From: Candidatus Heimdallarchaeota archaeon
Lineage (GTDB): Archaea; Asgardarchaeota; Heimdallarchaeia; Heimdallarchaeales; Kariarchaeaceae
Reading direction: 5' to 3'
Length of the DNA: 64,000 nt
Assembly (NCBI GenBank): GCA_026702845.1
Contig: JADCLS010000004.1
Location: 186,001 to 250,000, forward strand
A model generated the notes under the pieces. The model saw only the letters and a program-made list of their open reading frames with translations, had not been told where the DNA came from and did no database searches. The position numbers were made by a program, and so were the translations under genes. Shown one piece after another: positions 8,886-18,591 of the stretch (position 1 is its first letter; each line of letters opens with the position of its first letter).

Positions 8886-9867
8886 ATGGAATACAGAGAT
8901 ATCATTAATGAATTCACTGCTGAAGATATGGAGTTAGGCTATTCCAATAAAGCATTGGAAATAATAAAATATCGCCCCTACTTTGGTTATTCACAAGCAA
9001 ATGTGATTATGAGAGAATATCTGATAAAAGCATGGGAACATGCAATACATGATCCAACAAATCGACCTATGGCATACTATTTGATGGGATATATTAACTC
9101 AGGAAAATCATTTTTGCTTGAGAGATTTAAATTATGGACAATTGAAGTATTAAAAAAGAGTCAAAGGAATTATGATCTAGATAATGACAAGATTGTAATC
9201 TACTATAATACTCCATCACATGTACGTTCAGCCAAGGGATTAATTGCTGACTTACTTGCCACACACTTTGGACTTGAGACACGAGCCAGTATCAGAAAAA
9301 ACAGCAATACACAAGATTTCTTAAGGGTCTTACGAAGAGAATTCAAGATAGCTGGTACTAAACTTCTAATAATTGATGAGTTGCAGGATCTGCTAGAGGA
9401 TCACCGAAAGGAACAGCTTGTGTTCTTTCTTGTGCTCAAAAAATTGTTAAATATGCCTGATTTGAAAATTGGGTTAATCCTGTGCGGCACAAATAATGCA
9501 TTACCACTCTTATCTCATCAGGAATGGGCTGACGAAAGAATTACAGGGATTTTGCTCAATAAATGGCAGGACAAAGTACTTGACCACAAAACCTATTCGA
9601 CATGCAACTATCAATGCTGTGCTTAATGGAGATACTGAACTGGAAACTAAACACCTTATTGCGGTGTATAACCAAAATATATGGTACAAGGAAGAAAAAG
9701 ACAAGCAAGGGAACAAAATCCTGGTGAAAAAAGATGCCTTTGATTGGAATAATAGCGAATTATCTGACTTCAAAGGCAAAAACGGTGAACGAATATCCAA
9801 CTATGAAAAGAAATCATTATTGGATAATGTAGTCAACATTATCAATCAAGTCTCAGAGAAAAAGTGA
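8886..9867 (+). pseudogene. tnsC: TnsC/TniB-type AAA+ ATPase, frameshifted
   Basis: The first frame (8886-9626) has Walker A GYINSGKS (K74) and Walker B LLIIDELQDL (D164, E165), typical of the transposition regulator that links transposase and target. Its last ~20 residues (DKVLDHKTYS...) look out of frame. A +1 frame continues from about 9570 with RHATINAVLNGDTELETKHL, which is what the lid domain of this family looks like, followed by a charged tail to 9867. A single indel between about 9560 and 9600 would explain this. It may be a real mutation or a sequencing error in the A-rich context. Confidence 0.7.
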
Positions 9868-11435
9868 GAAAAATGGAATATATTGAGAATTTTGATGGGA
9901 AACTTGAATCCTCAATCACTGAACAATGGTCAGAACAAAGGTTTATGAATTTAGAACACCAAGACCTGTATTCCGATACTTTTCTTAATTTTCTTGATCG
10001 CTTGTTTTCTTCAGCAAGACAATTTCATCTCAATCCTGGTGCTGAAGCTAGTCAACTGGCTCGAGAGGCAGGGGTTTCAATTAGAGATCTCAAGAATGTA
10101 GCAAAAAACCTCTTATTTTACGAGGGGAACATTGTGACAGCTTGGTTTAAGAGGTTTGGCTATAAAGGTCCAATGGGAAAAGAGCATGTCCAAACATTAA
10201 TCAGAATCTATTGTAGGGAGCATGATAAAATGCCCAACTCCACAATATTTCATTTTTTAAAGCCATCAGCTTTGAAAAGATACTGGAACTGGGATATTGG
10301 TGAGAATTTCCTACAGGGTCAAAAAGATTTTTGCCAGGAGGCGATCAATGGCTTTGAAGATGTTCTAGGAAATAATTTCAGTTATTTTTTGATAGATCAG
10401 TCCAAACTTCGCAAGGAAAAGATGATTAAGTATAACAATGATCCTGAATTTCAAAAGAAAACAAATACTCCTGAAATGAGAAAAGCAGCAAGTAAACGTA
10501 TGGTAGAACTGAATAAAGATCCAGCAATTGTCAAAAAGAGAATAGAAGCTTCAAATAACACCAGGAGGAGATTACTTAGTTCAGACACCGATTTTCGAAA
10601 GGAATATGTTGAGCGTGGGAAGCGTCTTATAGCGAAGATGAGAAAAGATCCAGATTTTAATAAGAAGCAAAGTGAAGCTGCCAGCAGAGCAGCTAAGAAA
10701 CTCTGGCAGGATCCGGAATATAGAGATATGCAAAGAGAAAGAATAAAAAAGATGTTTACTCCTGAAAGAAAGAAAGAATATGCTGAGAGATTAAGTAAGA
10801 TGAACCGAGATCCCGAAATGAAAATAAAACAAAAAAAAGGATTAAAAAAGACAATGGAAATACTCCATCAAGATCCGGAGTTTATGGAAAAAAAGAGAAG
10901 GGTGATGCAAAAACTTCATCAGGATCCAGAGTTCAAGAAGAAACAAAGAGAAGCTACAAGTAAGAGAATGAAAGAGTACTTCACTGACCCAGAAATCAGA
11001 AAGAAACATGGAGAGAAAATAAAACAATCAATCACACCAGAACATCGAGAACGGGCGAGAGCCCTTGCCTTACGGAATAACAATGATCCAATCATTAGGA
11101 AAAAACAACTAGAAAGCTGGAAAAAAACCATGAAGAAAAAACGACAAGATCCTGAGTTTGTGGAAAAGATGAGAGAGGTGGGTAGGAAATCGATACAAAA
11201 ACTACATCAAGATCCTGAATTCAGAAAAAAGGTAAACAAGATGACCAGTGAGAGATTGAAAGAGCAATGGAAAGACCCAGAATATCGCAAGAACATGTCA
11301 GAAATGTCAAGGAACGCATATACTCAAGAACGAAAAGCTATTGCCAGTAAAATCATGACAGAAAGAAATAAGGACTCAGAATATAGGAAAAAGATTAATG
11401 AAGGAATAGAAAAGAGAAAGAAGAACAAGAAATGA
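9864..11435 (+). CDS. Basic DPEF-repeat protein in the target-selector position of the transposon
   Basis: 523 residues. The first ~190 residues are helical, with a possible helix-turn-helix (REAGVSIRDLKNVAKNLL). From about residue 190 to the end there are some 14 to 17 Lys/Arg-rich repeats of 19-25 residues built on QDPEF.KK...A, like the short basic repeats found beside homing-endonuclease and phage DNA-binding proteins. The strong positive charge suggests DNA binding. The start overlaps the tnsC stop (GTGA). In Tn7-like elements a TniQ/TnsD protein follows tnsC, but I do not see the TniQ zinc motifs, so calling it a target selector rests on position only. It is intact, unlike its neighbours. 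Confidence 0.6.
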   Translation: MRKMEYIENFDGKLESSITEQWSEQRFMNLEHQDLYSDTFLNFLDRLFSSARQFHLNPGAEASQLAREAGVSIRDLKNVAKNLLFYEGNIVTAWFKRFGYKGPMGKEHVQTLIRIYCREHDKMPNSTIFHFLKPSALKRYWNWDIGENFLQGQKDFCQEAINGFEDVLGNNFSYFLIDQSKLRKEKMIKYNNDPEFQKKTNTPEMRKAASKRMVELNKDPAIVKKRIEASNNTRRRLLSSDTDFRKEYVERGKRLIAKMRKDPDFNKKQSEAASRAAKKLWQDPEYRDMQRERIKKMFTPERKKEYAERLSKMNRDPEMKIKQKKGLKKTMEILHQDPEFMEKKRRVMQKLHQDPEFKKKQREATSKRMKEYFTDPEIRKKHGEKIKQSITPEHRERARALALRNNNDPIIRKKQLESWKKTMKKKRQDPEFVEKMREVGRKSIQKLHQDPEFRKKVNKMTSERLKEQWKDPEYRKNMSEMSRNAYTQERKAIASKIMTERNKDSEYRKKINEGIEKRKKNKK

Positions 11436-11439
11436 TCAA

Positions 11440-14400
11440 CTACTCCAGTTTACCAATCTTCCCCTTCTCAAATTTTTCAAAGTCGTCCAGGAGATCATCA
11501 ATCGCAGAGCCCACATCAGCACCCCTGATATATATCTGCTCAAACTCAAGGTACTCTCCAATGTCTGGGTTATCAGCAAGGAGTAGTTTTATGATTCCTT
11601 CTGTCTGTTCAAGAGTTGCCCCAGATAGATCCGTAATCCTACTTAGTGGAACCTGTATGCCTGCCTGTGTCTTCTGAATGACCTCTAGAATCTTCTGATA
11701 AGGCTCAAACCATTTGATTCTGCTTTCAAATTCACTTGATAGATCTTTTGATTTCAAAGAAGCCATTTTTTGTGTAATGGATTGATGTTTATTGATCAAA
11801 TCTTCTTTGGTCATATCTTTGAACTCAACTTCAAGGGATTTCGCATCAACCAATGCATTTATGACCATTCCTGAATTAGTTTCCATATCTGAGATTTTTT
11901 GTAAATGAGTTACCTTGAAATTTGTATATAGTTCAGCAATTTCAATTGGGTTTTTACTTTTATTAATTGAGTTCATAAGTTCTTCTGTCATAATTTTTGA
12001 GTCAATAAAATCAATATCACTCACAATTTTACCATGCTTTTCTAGTAACTGAGTGGCAGTTGAGAACTCATACTTGGTTAGGACCTCATAAGCCTTCATG
12101 GTGAGACATTCTGCCTTTAATGCAGCATCCCTTTCTGAAGCATTTGAAAATCCATTTGATTTAGCTTGTTGATACTCCTCAGCGGTTGTGAAACCAAGGC
12201 TGCTTATCATGCCTAGTTTTCGCTTTCGCAGGAATATGAAGGACAATAAACTCAGGATAGTAACACTTGCTACGATGATCACTATGGTGGTGATTTGCTT
12301 AGTTCTTGTTGGAGATGAAGAAGCATCCAGTGGATTATTCCCCTCTGCAACCTCATATCCATCGAGGTCTCCATCACCATCTGAATCTTGATTGTTAGGA
12401 TCTGTACCTGCATTGAACTCTCCCAGATTAGACAATCCATCAGCATCAGCATCAGCTGATGCATCGTCAGTCTTGGCATCTAATCCATTGTCAATTTCCC
12501 AACCATCTGTCATGCCGTCCCCATCGGTGTCCGCATTGTTTGCCTGGGTTTGGTAATCATATTCCTCAGAATTGGAAAGACCATCATTGTCCAGATCTCC
12601 ATCTGCATCACTTGTTTTGGGATCAAGATCATTATCCACCTCCCATCCATCAGGTAGTCCATCGGCATCTGTGTCCTCATTTGTTGGATTAAGTTCATTG
12701 TCCACCTCGTATTTGTCATCAAGACCATCCCCATCAGTATCTTTAAGGTCTGATCGAGTACCCAGTTGAAATTCCTCTAAATTAGTCAATCCATCCTCAT
12801 CATCATCCTGTGAGGCGTCTGAGGGATCATTGGCTTTCAGACCATTTAAAGCCTCATACCAGTTGGGAATACCATCTTCATCTAAATCTCCATCAGCATC
12901 ATCAATAAGAGGATCAAGACCATTATCCACCTCATATTTATCCAGCATGGAATCAGCATCACTATCATTATTATTGGCATATGTCCCAAGATTATATTCT
13001 TCAAGGTTAGTTAGTCCGTCTAAATCCTCATCAAGCGAAGTATCGTCAGTTAGTGGGTCAAGATCATTATTATATTCATAAAAGTCAGTCATTGTATCCG
13101 AATCGGTATCATTATTGTTTGAATAAGTTCCTATTGAATGTTCCAGTTGATTACTGAGTCCATCTTCATCCAGATCCCCATCAGCATCATTCACAAGAGG
13201 ATCAAGCCCATTATTCACCTCATATTTATCGAGCATGGAATCAGCATCAGTATCATTATTATTGGCATATGTCCCAAGATTATATTCTTCAAGGTTTGAT
13301 AAACCATCTCCATCTTTATCTTGAAATGTATCATCAATAAATGGATCCAATGAATTGTTAATCTCCCAATTAGAATTCATCCCATCCAAATCATAATCAT
13401 TCAAATCTATTGTAATAAAGAAGAAATAGCTTAATTCTTCATCTAATAAGATTTCATGGGAGAAAATGATCTTTAAATAATATAAACCTGTAATTGCAGG
13501 TGTCAATATGGTCGATGATGAAGCTACAAAATCTGAATCATTCCAACTATATCTAAAACCATTGTTTGCATCAATGAGTATTTGAGAAGAAGCCAATTCA
13601 ACCGGCATAGAATACATTTTCTGAAAAAACATTATTGAAAATTGTAATAAATCTGTTTTGATATCCCTAAGCTTTATGACACCACCCTCATCTCCTGATG
13701 CAAGTTTTTCCCCATCAGGAGAGAAGGCTATTGAGAATACTCTAGATGTATGTCTTATAAAACTAGTAATTTCAATATTGGTGGATATATCCCAGAACTT
13801 GATTGTTTTATCAGCAGATCCAGAAGCAAGTATTCTCCCGTCAGGGGAGAATGCTACTGAGAATACATTAGCTGAATGACCTGATAAGGCAGCAATTTCT
13901 GTGTTGGTGGAGGTATCCCATAATTTGACTATGCCACTATCAGATCCAGAGGCAAGCATACTACCATCTGGAGAGAATTGTAAAGATTTAACAGGTGATG
14001 GATGACCTGCTAATGAAATAAATTCTGTATAGGTGGAGGTATCCCACAGTGTAATGGTACCTTCCTCAGTTCCAGAGGCAATTAAGTCCCCATCAGGGGA
14101 GTATGATAATGAGTTCAGAGAACCAAAATCTGATAATTCAATGATTTCAGTATTGGAAGAAGTATCCCATAGTTTGATTGTATCATCACCGGTTCCAGAG
14201 GCAATTATACTTCCATCAGGGGAGTATGCTAATGCTGTCACACTATCTGAATGATGTAATGAAGTAATTTCGGTGTTGGTAGATGTATCCCAGAGTTTGA
14301 CTGTATTGTCCCAAGATCCAGAGGCAAGTATTCCTCCATCAGGGGAGTATGCTAGTGATGTCACAACAGATGTATGACCATAATATATACTAATCTCGGT

Positions 14401-15588
14401 GTTAGCAGAGGTATTCCATATCTTGATTGTATTATCGCTTCCGGTAGAGGCTAAGCTCTTTCCATTAGGAGAAAATGTAACAGCTGTAATAGTTGAAGAA
14501 TGTGCAGAAATAGTATTACTAGTATATCCATAATCAATATTCACAACGTTAATAGAAGATTTATTTACCCCCAAAGTATAATTTTTAATGCTGATTAAAT
14601 GCTTGAAATTAAAACCCCGAATCTGGGATATTTCATCTAAATTGAGATCATAAGATTCTAAATCATTCAACGGTGTCAGTACAACTAACGCATTTTGCTT
14701 CTGATCCCAATAAAGGTCTTTTCCCCCAATGTTTTGTAAGTCCTTAATTACACTCATTGAGGATACATTATATTTCTTAAACCTACTATCAGTATAACCA
14801 TATCCTGATAATACATAAAGAGAATCACCAACTATATTCAGAGAAAGAGGATGATCACCATGTACTACAGATTTATTGAATGAATAGTCATTAATATTCC
14901 ACCAATTTACCTTTCCGTCAGATAATGATATCATAAAATTATCTGTCCATGCCACATTATTAACAGGAAAGGTTGAAATGGAAGTTATTAATGATCCATC
15001 GGTTACATCCCAAATTTTTATAGTGCTATCTGTCGATCCAGAGGCAAGTAAGTCTGTATCTGTATTTAAATTAATACAATTTACAGCTTGTGTGTGTGCA
15101 GATAAAGTTGAAACCAGGGTGGAATTTTTATCCCAAACATATATATCATTTCCAGAAGAACCAATTATATGATTAGTACTCCATAATAGTTCATTAACTT
15201 GAAAAGCTAATTCAAATCTATTGTGTATCTCCTTTTCCTCCAGGTCCCAAATGATCATCTCATTCTCACTGGCACTTGCGATATACTTGTCATCTAAGCT
15301 TTTAGCTATTGCATTTACATCCGAATTATGCTTATAGATCATAGTATTGAAGTCATAAACTGGCCCCATATCCTGATTCTTCAGCAACTCATAAGGACTA
15401 CTCTCATCTAAGTCAATCGAGTTATCATTCAATCCCATTCCAAACATCTCTGTATACTGATTATAGTCGTATTCTTTCTCAGTTTCTTCAGGAGGACTTT
15501 CAATTAACACATCCTGATTGTTGGTGTAAATCGATATTTGTGCGATCATTAATCCGAGTAGAACAATTATTAAAAACGTAGCCTTCAT
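11440..15588 (-). CDS. Receptor-like WD40/Ca-repeat/membrane/winged-helix protein, copy 1
   Basis: About 1382 residues. Order: signal peptide (MKATFLIIVLLGLMIAQ), WD40 propeller repeats up to about residue 640 (many IKLWDTS blades), a beta-rich spacer, a long run of DTDGDG-type acidic repeats as in thrombospondin type 3 (about 740-1110) that should bind calcium outside the cell, one membrane span (about 1135-1155) followed by RKRK, then GFTTAEEYQQAK-type repeats, a coiled region and the winged-helix-like tail ending GKIGKLE. Charge and topology put the propeller outside and the tail in the cytoplasm. I start at 15588 because AGAGGGAGAAAT stands before that ATG. It is a paralogue of the 41.1-kb gene. 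It lies inside the insertion, so it may be cargo. Confidence 0.85.
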   Translation of the reverse strand: MKATFLIIVLLGLMIAQISIYTNNQDVLIESPPEETEKEYDYNQYTEMFGMGLNDNSIDLDESSPYELLKNQDMGPVYDFNTMIYKHNSDVNAIAKSLDDKYIASASENEMIIWDLEEKEIHNRFELAFQVNELLWSTNHIIGSSGNDIYVWDKNSTLVSTLSAHTQAVNCINLNTDTDLLASGSTDSTIKIWDVTDGSLITSISTFPVNNVAWTDNFMISLSDGKVNWWNINDYSFNKSVVHGDHPLSLNIVGDSLYVLSGYGYTDSRFKKYNVSSMSVIKDLQNIGGKDLYWDQKQNALVVLTPLNDLESYDLNLDEISQIRGFNFKHLISIKNYTLGVNKSSINVVNIDYGYTSNTISAHSSTITAVTFSPNGKSLASTGSDNTIKIWNTSANTEISIYYGHTSVVTSLAYSPDGGILASGSWDNTVKLWDTSTNTEITSLHHSDSVTALAYSPDGSIIASGTGDDTIKLWDTSSNTEIIELSDFGSLNSLSYSPDGDLIASGTEEGTITLWDTSTYTEFISLAGHPSPVKSLQFSPDGSMLASGSDSGIVKLWDTSTNTEIAALSGHSANVFSVAFSPDGRILASGSADKTIKFWDISTNIEITSFIRHTSRVFSIAFSPDGEKLASGDEGGVIKLRDIKTDLLQFSIMFFQKMYSMPVELASSQILIDANNGFRYSWNDSDFVASSSTILTPAITGLYYLKIIFSHEILLDEELSYFFFITIDLNDYDLDGMNSNWEINNSLDPFIDDTFQDKDGDGLSNLEEYNLGTYANNNDTDADSMLDKYEVNNGLDPLVNDADGDLDEDGLSNQLEHSIGTYSNNNDTDSDTMTDFYEYNNDLDPLTDDTSLDEDLDGLTNLEEYNLGTYANNNDSDADSMLDKYEVDNGLDPLIDDADGDLDEDGIPNWYEALNGLKANDPSDASQDDDEDGLTNLEEFQLGTRSDLKDTDGDGLDDKYEVDNELNPTNEDTDADGLPDGWEVDNDLDPKTSDADGDLDNDGLSNSEEYDYQTQANNADTDGDGMTDGWEIDNGLDAKTDDASADADADGLSNLGEFNAGTDPNNQDSDGDGDLDGYEVAEGNNPLDASSSPTRTKQITTIVIIVASVTILSLLSFIFLRKRKLGMISSLGFTTAEEYQQAKSNGFSNASERDAALKAECLTMKAYEVLTKYEFSTATQLLEKHGKIVSDIDFIDSKIMTEELMNSINKSKNPIEIAELYTNFKVTHLQKISDMETNSGMVINALVDAKSLEVEFKDMTKEDLINKHQSITQKMASLKSKDLSSEFESRIKWFEPYQKILEVIQKTQAGIQVPLSRITDLSGATLEQTEGIIKLLLADNPDIGEYLEFEQIYIRGADVGSAIDDLLDDFEKFEKGKIGKLE

Positions 15589-15645
15589 ATTTCTCCCTCT
15601 GGGAATGAATAACATAAAAATATCACTTTTATATTTTTTATTGGG
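15589..15645 (-). promoter_or_regulatory. Conserved leader of WD40 gene copy 1
   Basis: Contains a GAGGGAG ribosome binding site next to the ATG and an ATATAAAAGT TATA-like box at about 15625-15634. The same leader, with few changes, precedes the paralogue (44972-45028), so promoter and gene were duplicated together. The remaining 15646-15738 has no gene. Confidence 0.6.
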
Positions 15646-15738
15646 ATTAAACAGTTATTTGCATGATAAGTAACCATCATCAAATTTAATGAAGATGTTT
15701 TACCAAAAAATGTTCACATTGACAAAATAATATTTTAA

Positions 15739-15745
15739 ATTTGCA
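15739..15745. repeat. Right copy of the ATTTGCA junction repeat
   Basis: Partner of the copy at 8135-8141. The codons TTT GCA are read in the same frame on both sides of the insertion. Confidence 0.65.
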
Positions 15746-16144
15746 CGAAAATATTCACATAAACAGGAATTGATCAAAGCAATTGCATACCGAATTGGTC
15801 TGGCATTTCAGATGAGAGATGATATTCTCAATGTATTTGGTGATCCTACTATCACTGGTAAACCCGCGGGATCTGATATTGTTAATGGTAAGATTAACCC
15901 TTTAATGGCAATTACCCTTCGTGAGATGCCTGAGGAGAATAAAACAGCTTTTGTAGAATTACTTGGGACCAATCAGATTAATGATGCAACCAAAATAATT
16001 GAGGAATGGGGCAAGGAAGAGTTGGAGTATGTTATTGAGACAAATATTCTCGAGGCTCTGGATCTTCTAAAGCATCTAGGTGAGAATAATACGAGAGAAT
16101 ATATCCGAGAATTAATCCTGCATTGTGGAAATAGGGAGAAATAA
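15746..16144 (+). pseudogene. Geranylgeranyl-type diphosphate synthase, 3' part
   Basis: Continues the gene interrupted at 8141. It carries the family block GLAFQMRDDILNVFGDP with the second aspartate-rich motif (the fifth position is N rather than D), GKPAGSD, and the C-terminal helices. In the restored protein, 22 residues separate GASFA and GLAFQ, as expected for the family from memory. Without the 5' part it has no first aspartate motif and cannot be active. Confidence 0.85.
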
Positions 16145-16156
16145 GCTAATATTGAA

Positions 16157-17422
16157 TTATTTCATCCGTTTAATCACTATCAGTACCATAGATGGAATGA
16201 TTATGGCAGATAAGTAAATTGGTGTGGTAGTAGAATTTGATATATTTCCATTGTATGAGCTCGAATTTGTTAGTGTTATTGTATCAAATATAGTCTCAGT
16301 TAAAGTACTAGTATCAGTAACAGCATCAGTCACTGTGGAGATTTCAGTGGTGAAATCAGTGATTCTTTGAGTATTAGTAGTAGTGGCCAATCCCACAGTT
16401 GTTGTTTCAGTAACCGTGGTCACATTGGGATTTGAATAGGATTGTGATATATGAAGATCCAGATGTAATTCATAAAACGTATTAGAACCTAGTATTAATG
16501 ATGTATTTTCCATCATTATCCAATGTCCATTGTAATATTCAGAGGTGAATCCTCCTATCCCAATATATGTCCAATATCCGGTAATTTCATTTATTGCATA
16601 TAAAATAGAATTTTGATAAGCAAGAATTTTTTCATTATAAGTATCGTATAGAAGAGTTGTATAGATACTAGATAGATCGTATTGATTTGGTAATTCTGTC
16701 CAGATCTCCGATTCACTATTGAATTTCCAGAATTTACTTTCAGCAGCAGTACCCATTAGGTAGATTGATCCATCAGGATGGAAAACCATTGCGTGTCCAG
16801 ATCTTCTAGAGGGATGAATTTCAGGGGTTACTTGGTACCATCTCCTTTCCTCAATTGAAAATATCCAGGTATCTCCGAGCGTCTTGCCATTATACCCACC
16901 GAATAGTACGATATTCCTGTGTTGATAGTCATAAGCCATATCATAGGAGGTTCGTTCAATCGGTTTGTAGAAATCCTCAAAAATATTTGTATAATTGATA
17001 TAGGTGGCAATTAATCCCTCAGTATCCCAACCAGAATGATAATAGGTATCATTAAATCTCAGTACTTTAAAATCATGATCTACAAAGAAATATTCATTGG
17101 AGATTGGATCATGAAATGAATACATATTCGGATAAATACTAAATGAAAATGAGCTGAAGTACAAGTGGGTTGTATTGTAAGGCATGTAAATTCTATTCGA
17201 ATATGGAGTATATGTTAACCAATTATTAGCTAATATCTTAGTTTCTGAACTATGTACATACATGACTTCCTGGGTATCTTCAATATAACATAAAGCATAA
17301 GATTTATCATAATATCCTGAGAAATTTCCATCATTTTCATGAGCTTCCCAAAATATGACTGTTTCAGCCTCAGATGGAAGGAACAAGGAGAAAATTAATA
17401 ATAATAATATCGTCCGTTTCAT
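16157..17422 (-). CDS. Secreted Kelch-repeat surface protein with C-terminal anchor
   Basis: 421 residues. Signal peptide MKRTILLLLIFSLFLPSEA, then Kelch-like blades (e.g. IVLFGGYNGKTLGDTWIF and RRSGHAMVFHPDGSIYLMG), a Thr/Ser-rich stalk (about 325-395, a likely O-glycosylation zone), and a final hydrophobic span with KRMK. The architecture indicates a cell-surface binding protein; the ligand is unknown. It converges on the 3' part of the prenyl synthase gene. Confidence 0.8.
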   Translation of the reverse strand: MKRTILLLLIFSLFLPSEAETVIFWEAHENDGNFSGYYDKSYALCYIEDTQEVMYVHSSETKILANNWLTYTPYSNRIYMPYNTTHLYFSSFSFSIYPNMYSFHDPISNEYFFVDHDFKVLRFNDTYYHSGWDTEGLIATYINYTNIFEDFYKPIERTSYDMAYDYQHRNIVLFGGYNGKTLGDTWIFSIEERRWYQVTPEIHPSRRSGHAMVFHPDGSIYLMGTAAESKFWKFNSESEIWTELPNQYDLSSIYTTLLYDTYNEKILAYQNSILYAINEITGYWTYIGIGGFTSEYYNGHWIMMENTSLILGSNTFYELHLDLHISQSYSNPNVTTVTETTTVGLATTTNTQRITDFTTEISTVTDAVTDTSTLTETIFDTITLTNSSSYNGNISNSTTTPIYLSAIIIPSMVLIVIKRMK

Positions 17423-17586
17423 TATATTAAATGTGAACTACCGATATTTTAGAATGATTGCAAAATATTGAAATTATGTGAATAAATATTTGTTTAATTC
17501 AACTGCTAAATATTACTACAAAAAATTATACTAATATCTAGGGCTTGGCTTAGATTAATAAATGCATAAGTATAACTTGCTTTTGA

Positions 17587-17937
17587 ATGGAGTTACAGAC
17601 AAAGGATTTTCTTTCAGAATGTCTTCCCATAGTCAATGAATTGCATGAACTTGGGATTATTTCGTATCATGAGAGAAATCAAGTAGAGGAATTACTGGAG
17701 AGAGATATGGATAAATTCCCTGAATTTTCATACAATAATGTTAATGCAGAGATGGAGTATGTATTCTCATTTTTACGATTACTCTGTCTGAATTTGATCA
17801 AATTACTAAGAAGTTTCTATTCTACTGATTCCACTATGACTAAGAATATCAGCCAACAACAATTATATCAGAGTTTGCGACGTATGGAATATCGTAGTAT
17901 TCCCTTTATACAAGAGATTCAAAATAATTGTAAATAA
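17587..17937 (+). CDS. Small helical protein of unknown function
   Basis: 116 residues, all helical by composition, no zinc or membrane motif. A possible TATA-like box (ATTAATAAAT) lies about 28 bp upstream. It is followed by the cyclin-like protein at 18005. No family recognised. Confidence 0.55.
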   Translation: MELQTKDFLSECLPIVNELHELGIISYHERNQVEELLERDMDKFPEFSYNNVNAEMEYVFSFLRLLCLNLIKLLRSFYSTDSTMTKNISQQQLYQSLRRMEYRSIPFIQEIQNNCK

Positions 17938-18004
17938 GTGAATACATTCGGTGAACTCCCAGTATAGACTGATTCATTATATAGTATTATGATAATAAAT
18001 CTGT

Positions 18005-18553
18005 ATGGAGTACCTGGATCAATTACTACCGCAATACAAGGATTTGATCATACAGGTTAGAACACATGATCTTGATAAAATTCAATCCCTCTTGACTGAT
18101 AATATCAAACTAAATTGGCATAGGACCTTATTAGTGGTTGATGATAGGGCAAGAAGAGCATATATCCCATTTGATATCCAAGAGGTACTCAAATCACTAT
18201 CCATATCCAGAACTGGATTATCCAGAGAACGAAATAAATTGATAAGAAAACAACTATTACTAGATCCCAGATCCACTCAGGGTAGAATGAATATCAGCAA
18301 ACGATGTGTGCTATTGATGGATAAATTGGAATTATCAGCATTTGAGAGACAATCTATCAAGAATTTACTTGATATTGATACACATATAGATCGGATTAAT
18401 CTTCAGGAACATGTTATTGTTGCCTCTGCACTGCATAAATTTGATCCTGAGGAATTCTCGCTTGCAGATTTAGCTCGTATGTTCCATTATTCATGTAATA
18501 TTGATCAATCTAGGATCTACAAATTACTGTATAGAACAGTACAAAAAAAATAA
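18005..18553 (+). CDS. TFB-like two-repeat cyclin-fold protein without zinc ribbon (possible)
   Basis: 182 residues. Two blocks resemble the helix 3-5 part of TFB cyclin repeats: LLVVDDRARRAYIPFDIQEV..SISRTGLSRERN and HVIVASALHKFDPEEFSLADLARMF...IYKLLYRTV. There is no cysteine-rich ribbon. A TATA-like ATTATATAGT at 17976-17985 lies 25 bp upstream (leaderless). It may modulate initiation by binding TBP or DNA without recruiting polymerase (inference). The similarity is at pattern level only. Confidence 0.5.
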   Translation: MEYLDQLLPQYKDLIIQVRTHDLDKIQSLLTDNIKLNWHRTLLVVDDRARRAYIPFDIQEVLKSLSISRTGLSRERNKLIRKQLLLDPRSTQGRMNISKRCVLLMDKLELSAFERQSIKNLLDIDTHIDRINLQEHVIVASALHKFDPEEFSLADLARMFHYSCNIDQSRIYKLLYRTVQKK

Positions 18554-18591
18554 AAATTTTAGTGAATTCTTAATACTGGGCAATGTATGTC

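Larger units (their letters stand above)
8142..15738. mobile_element. 7.6-kb insertion with degraded Tn7/Mu-type transposition genes
   Basis: Splits the prenyl diphosphate synthase gene. It holds, in order: the C-terminal part of a TnsB/MuA-like transposase, a frameshifted TnsC-like ATPase, a basic repeat protein in the place where a TniQ/TnsD target selector usually sits, and a minus-strand WD40 gene. The junctions carry the repeated word ATTTGCA. The transposase lacks its DDE catalytic domain, so the element is not autonomous now. I could not identify matching terminal inverted repeats: the left border starts GGATAAATTTTC and the right border ends with an AT-rich stretch. Either the left end was lost or the ends are unusual. 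Confidence 0.75.

Noticed and set aside
12188..12769. Open frames opposite or shifted to the calcium-repeat region
   Set aside because: Shadows created by the repetitive GATGGNGAT codons of the WD40 gene; same for the shadow frames at 41.9-42.4 kb.
15711..15724. TGTCAATGTGAACA (minus strand) as the Tn7-type right end
   Set aside because: It has the TGT start seen in such ends, but no matching sequence was found at the left border and it would leave 14 unexplained bases before the ATTTGCA repeat.
8140..15768. CAGGA as a 5-bp target-site duplication (8140-8144 and 15764-15768)
   Set aside because: The two copies lie in different codon phases, so excision would leave the prenyl synthase out of frame and short; ATTTGCA restores frame and length.
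16157..17422. Kelch gene as part of the insertion cargo
   Set aside because: It lies outside the right junction, after the restored end of the prenyl synthase gene.
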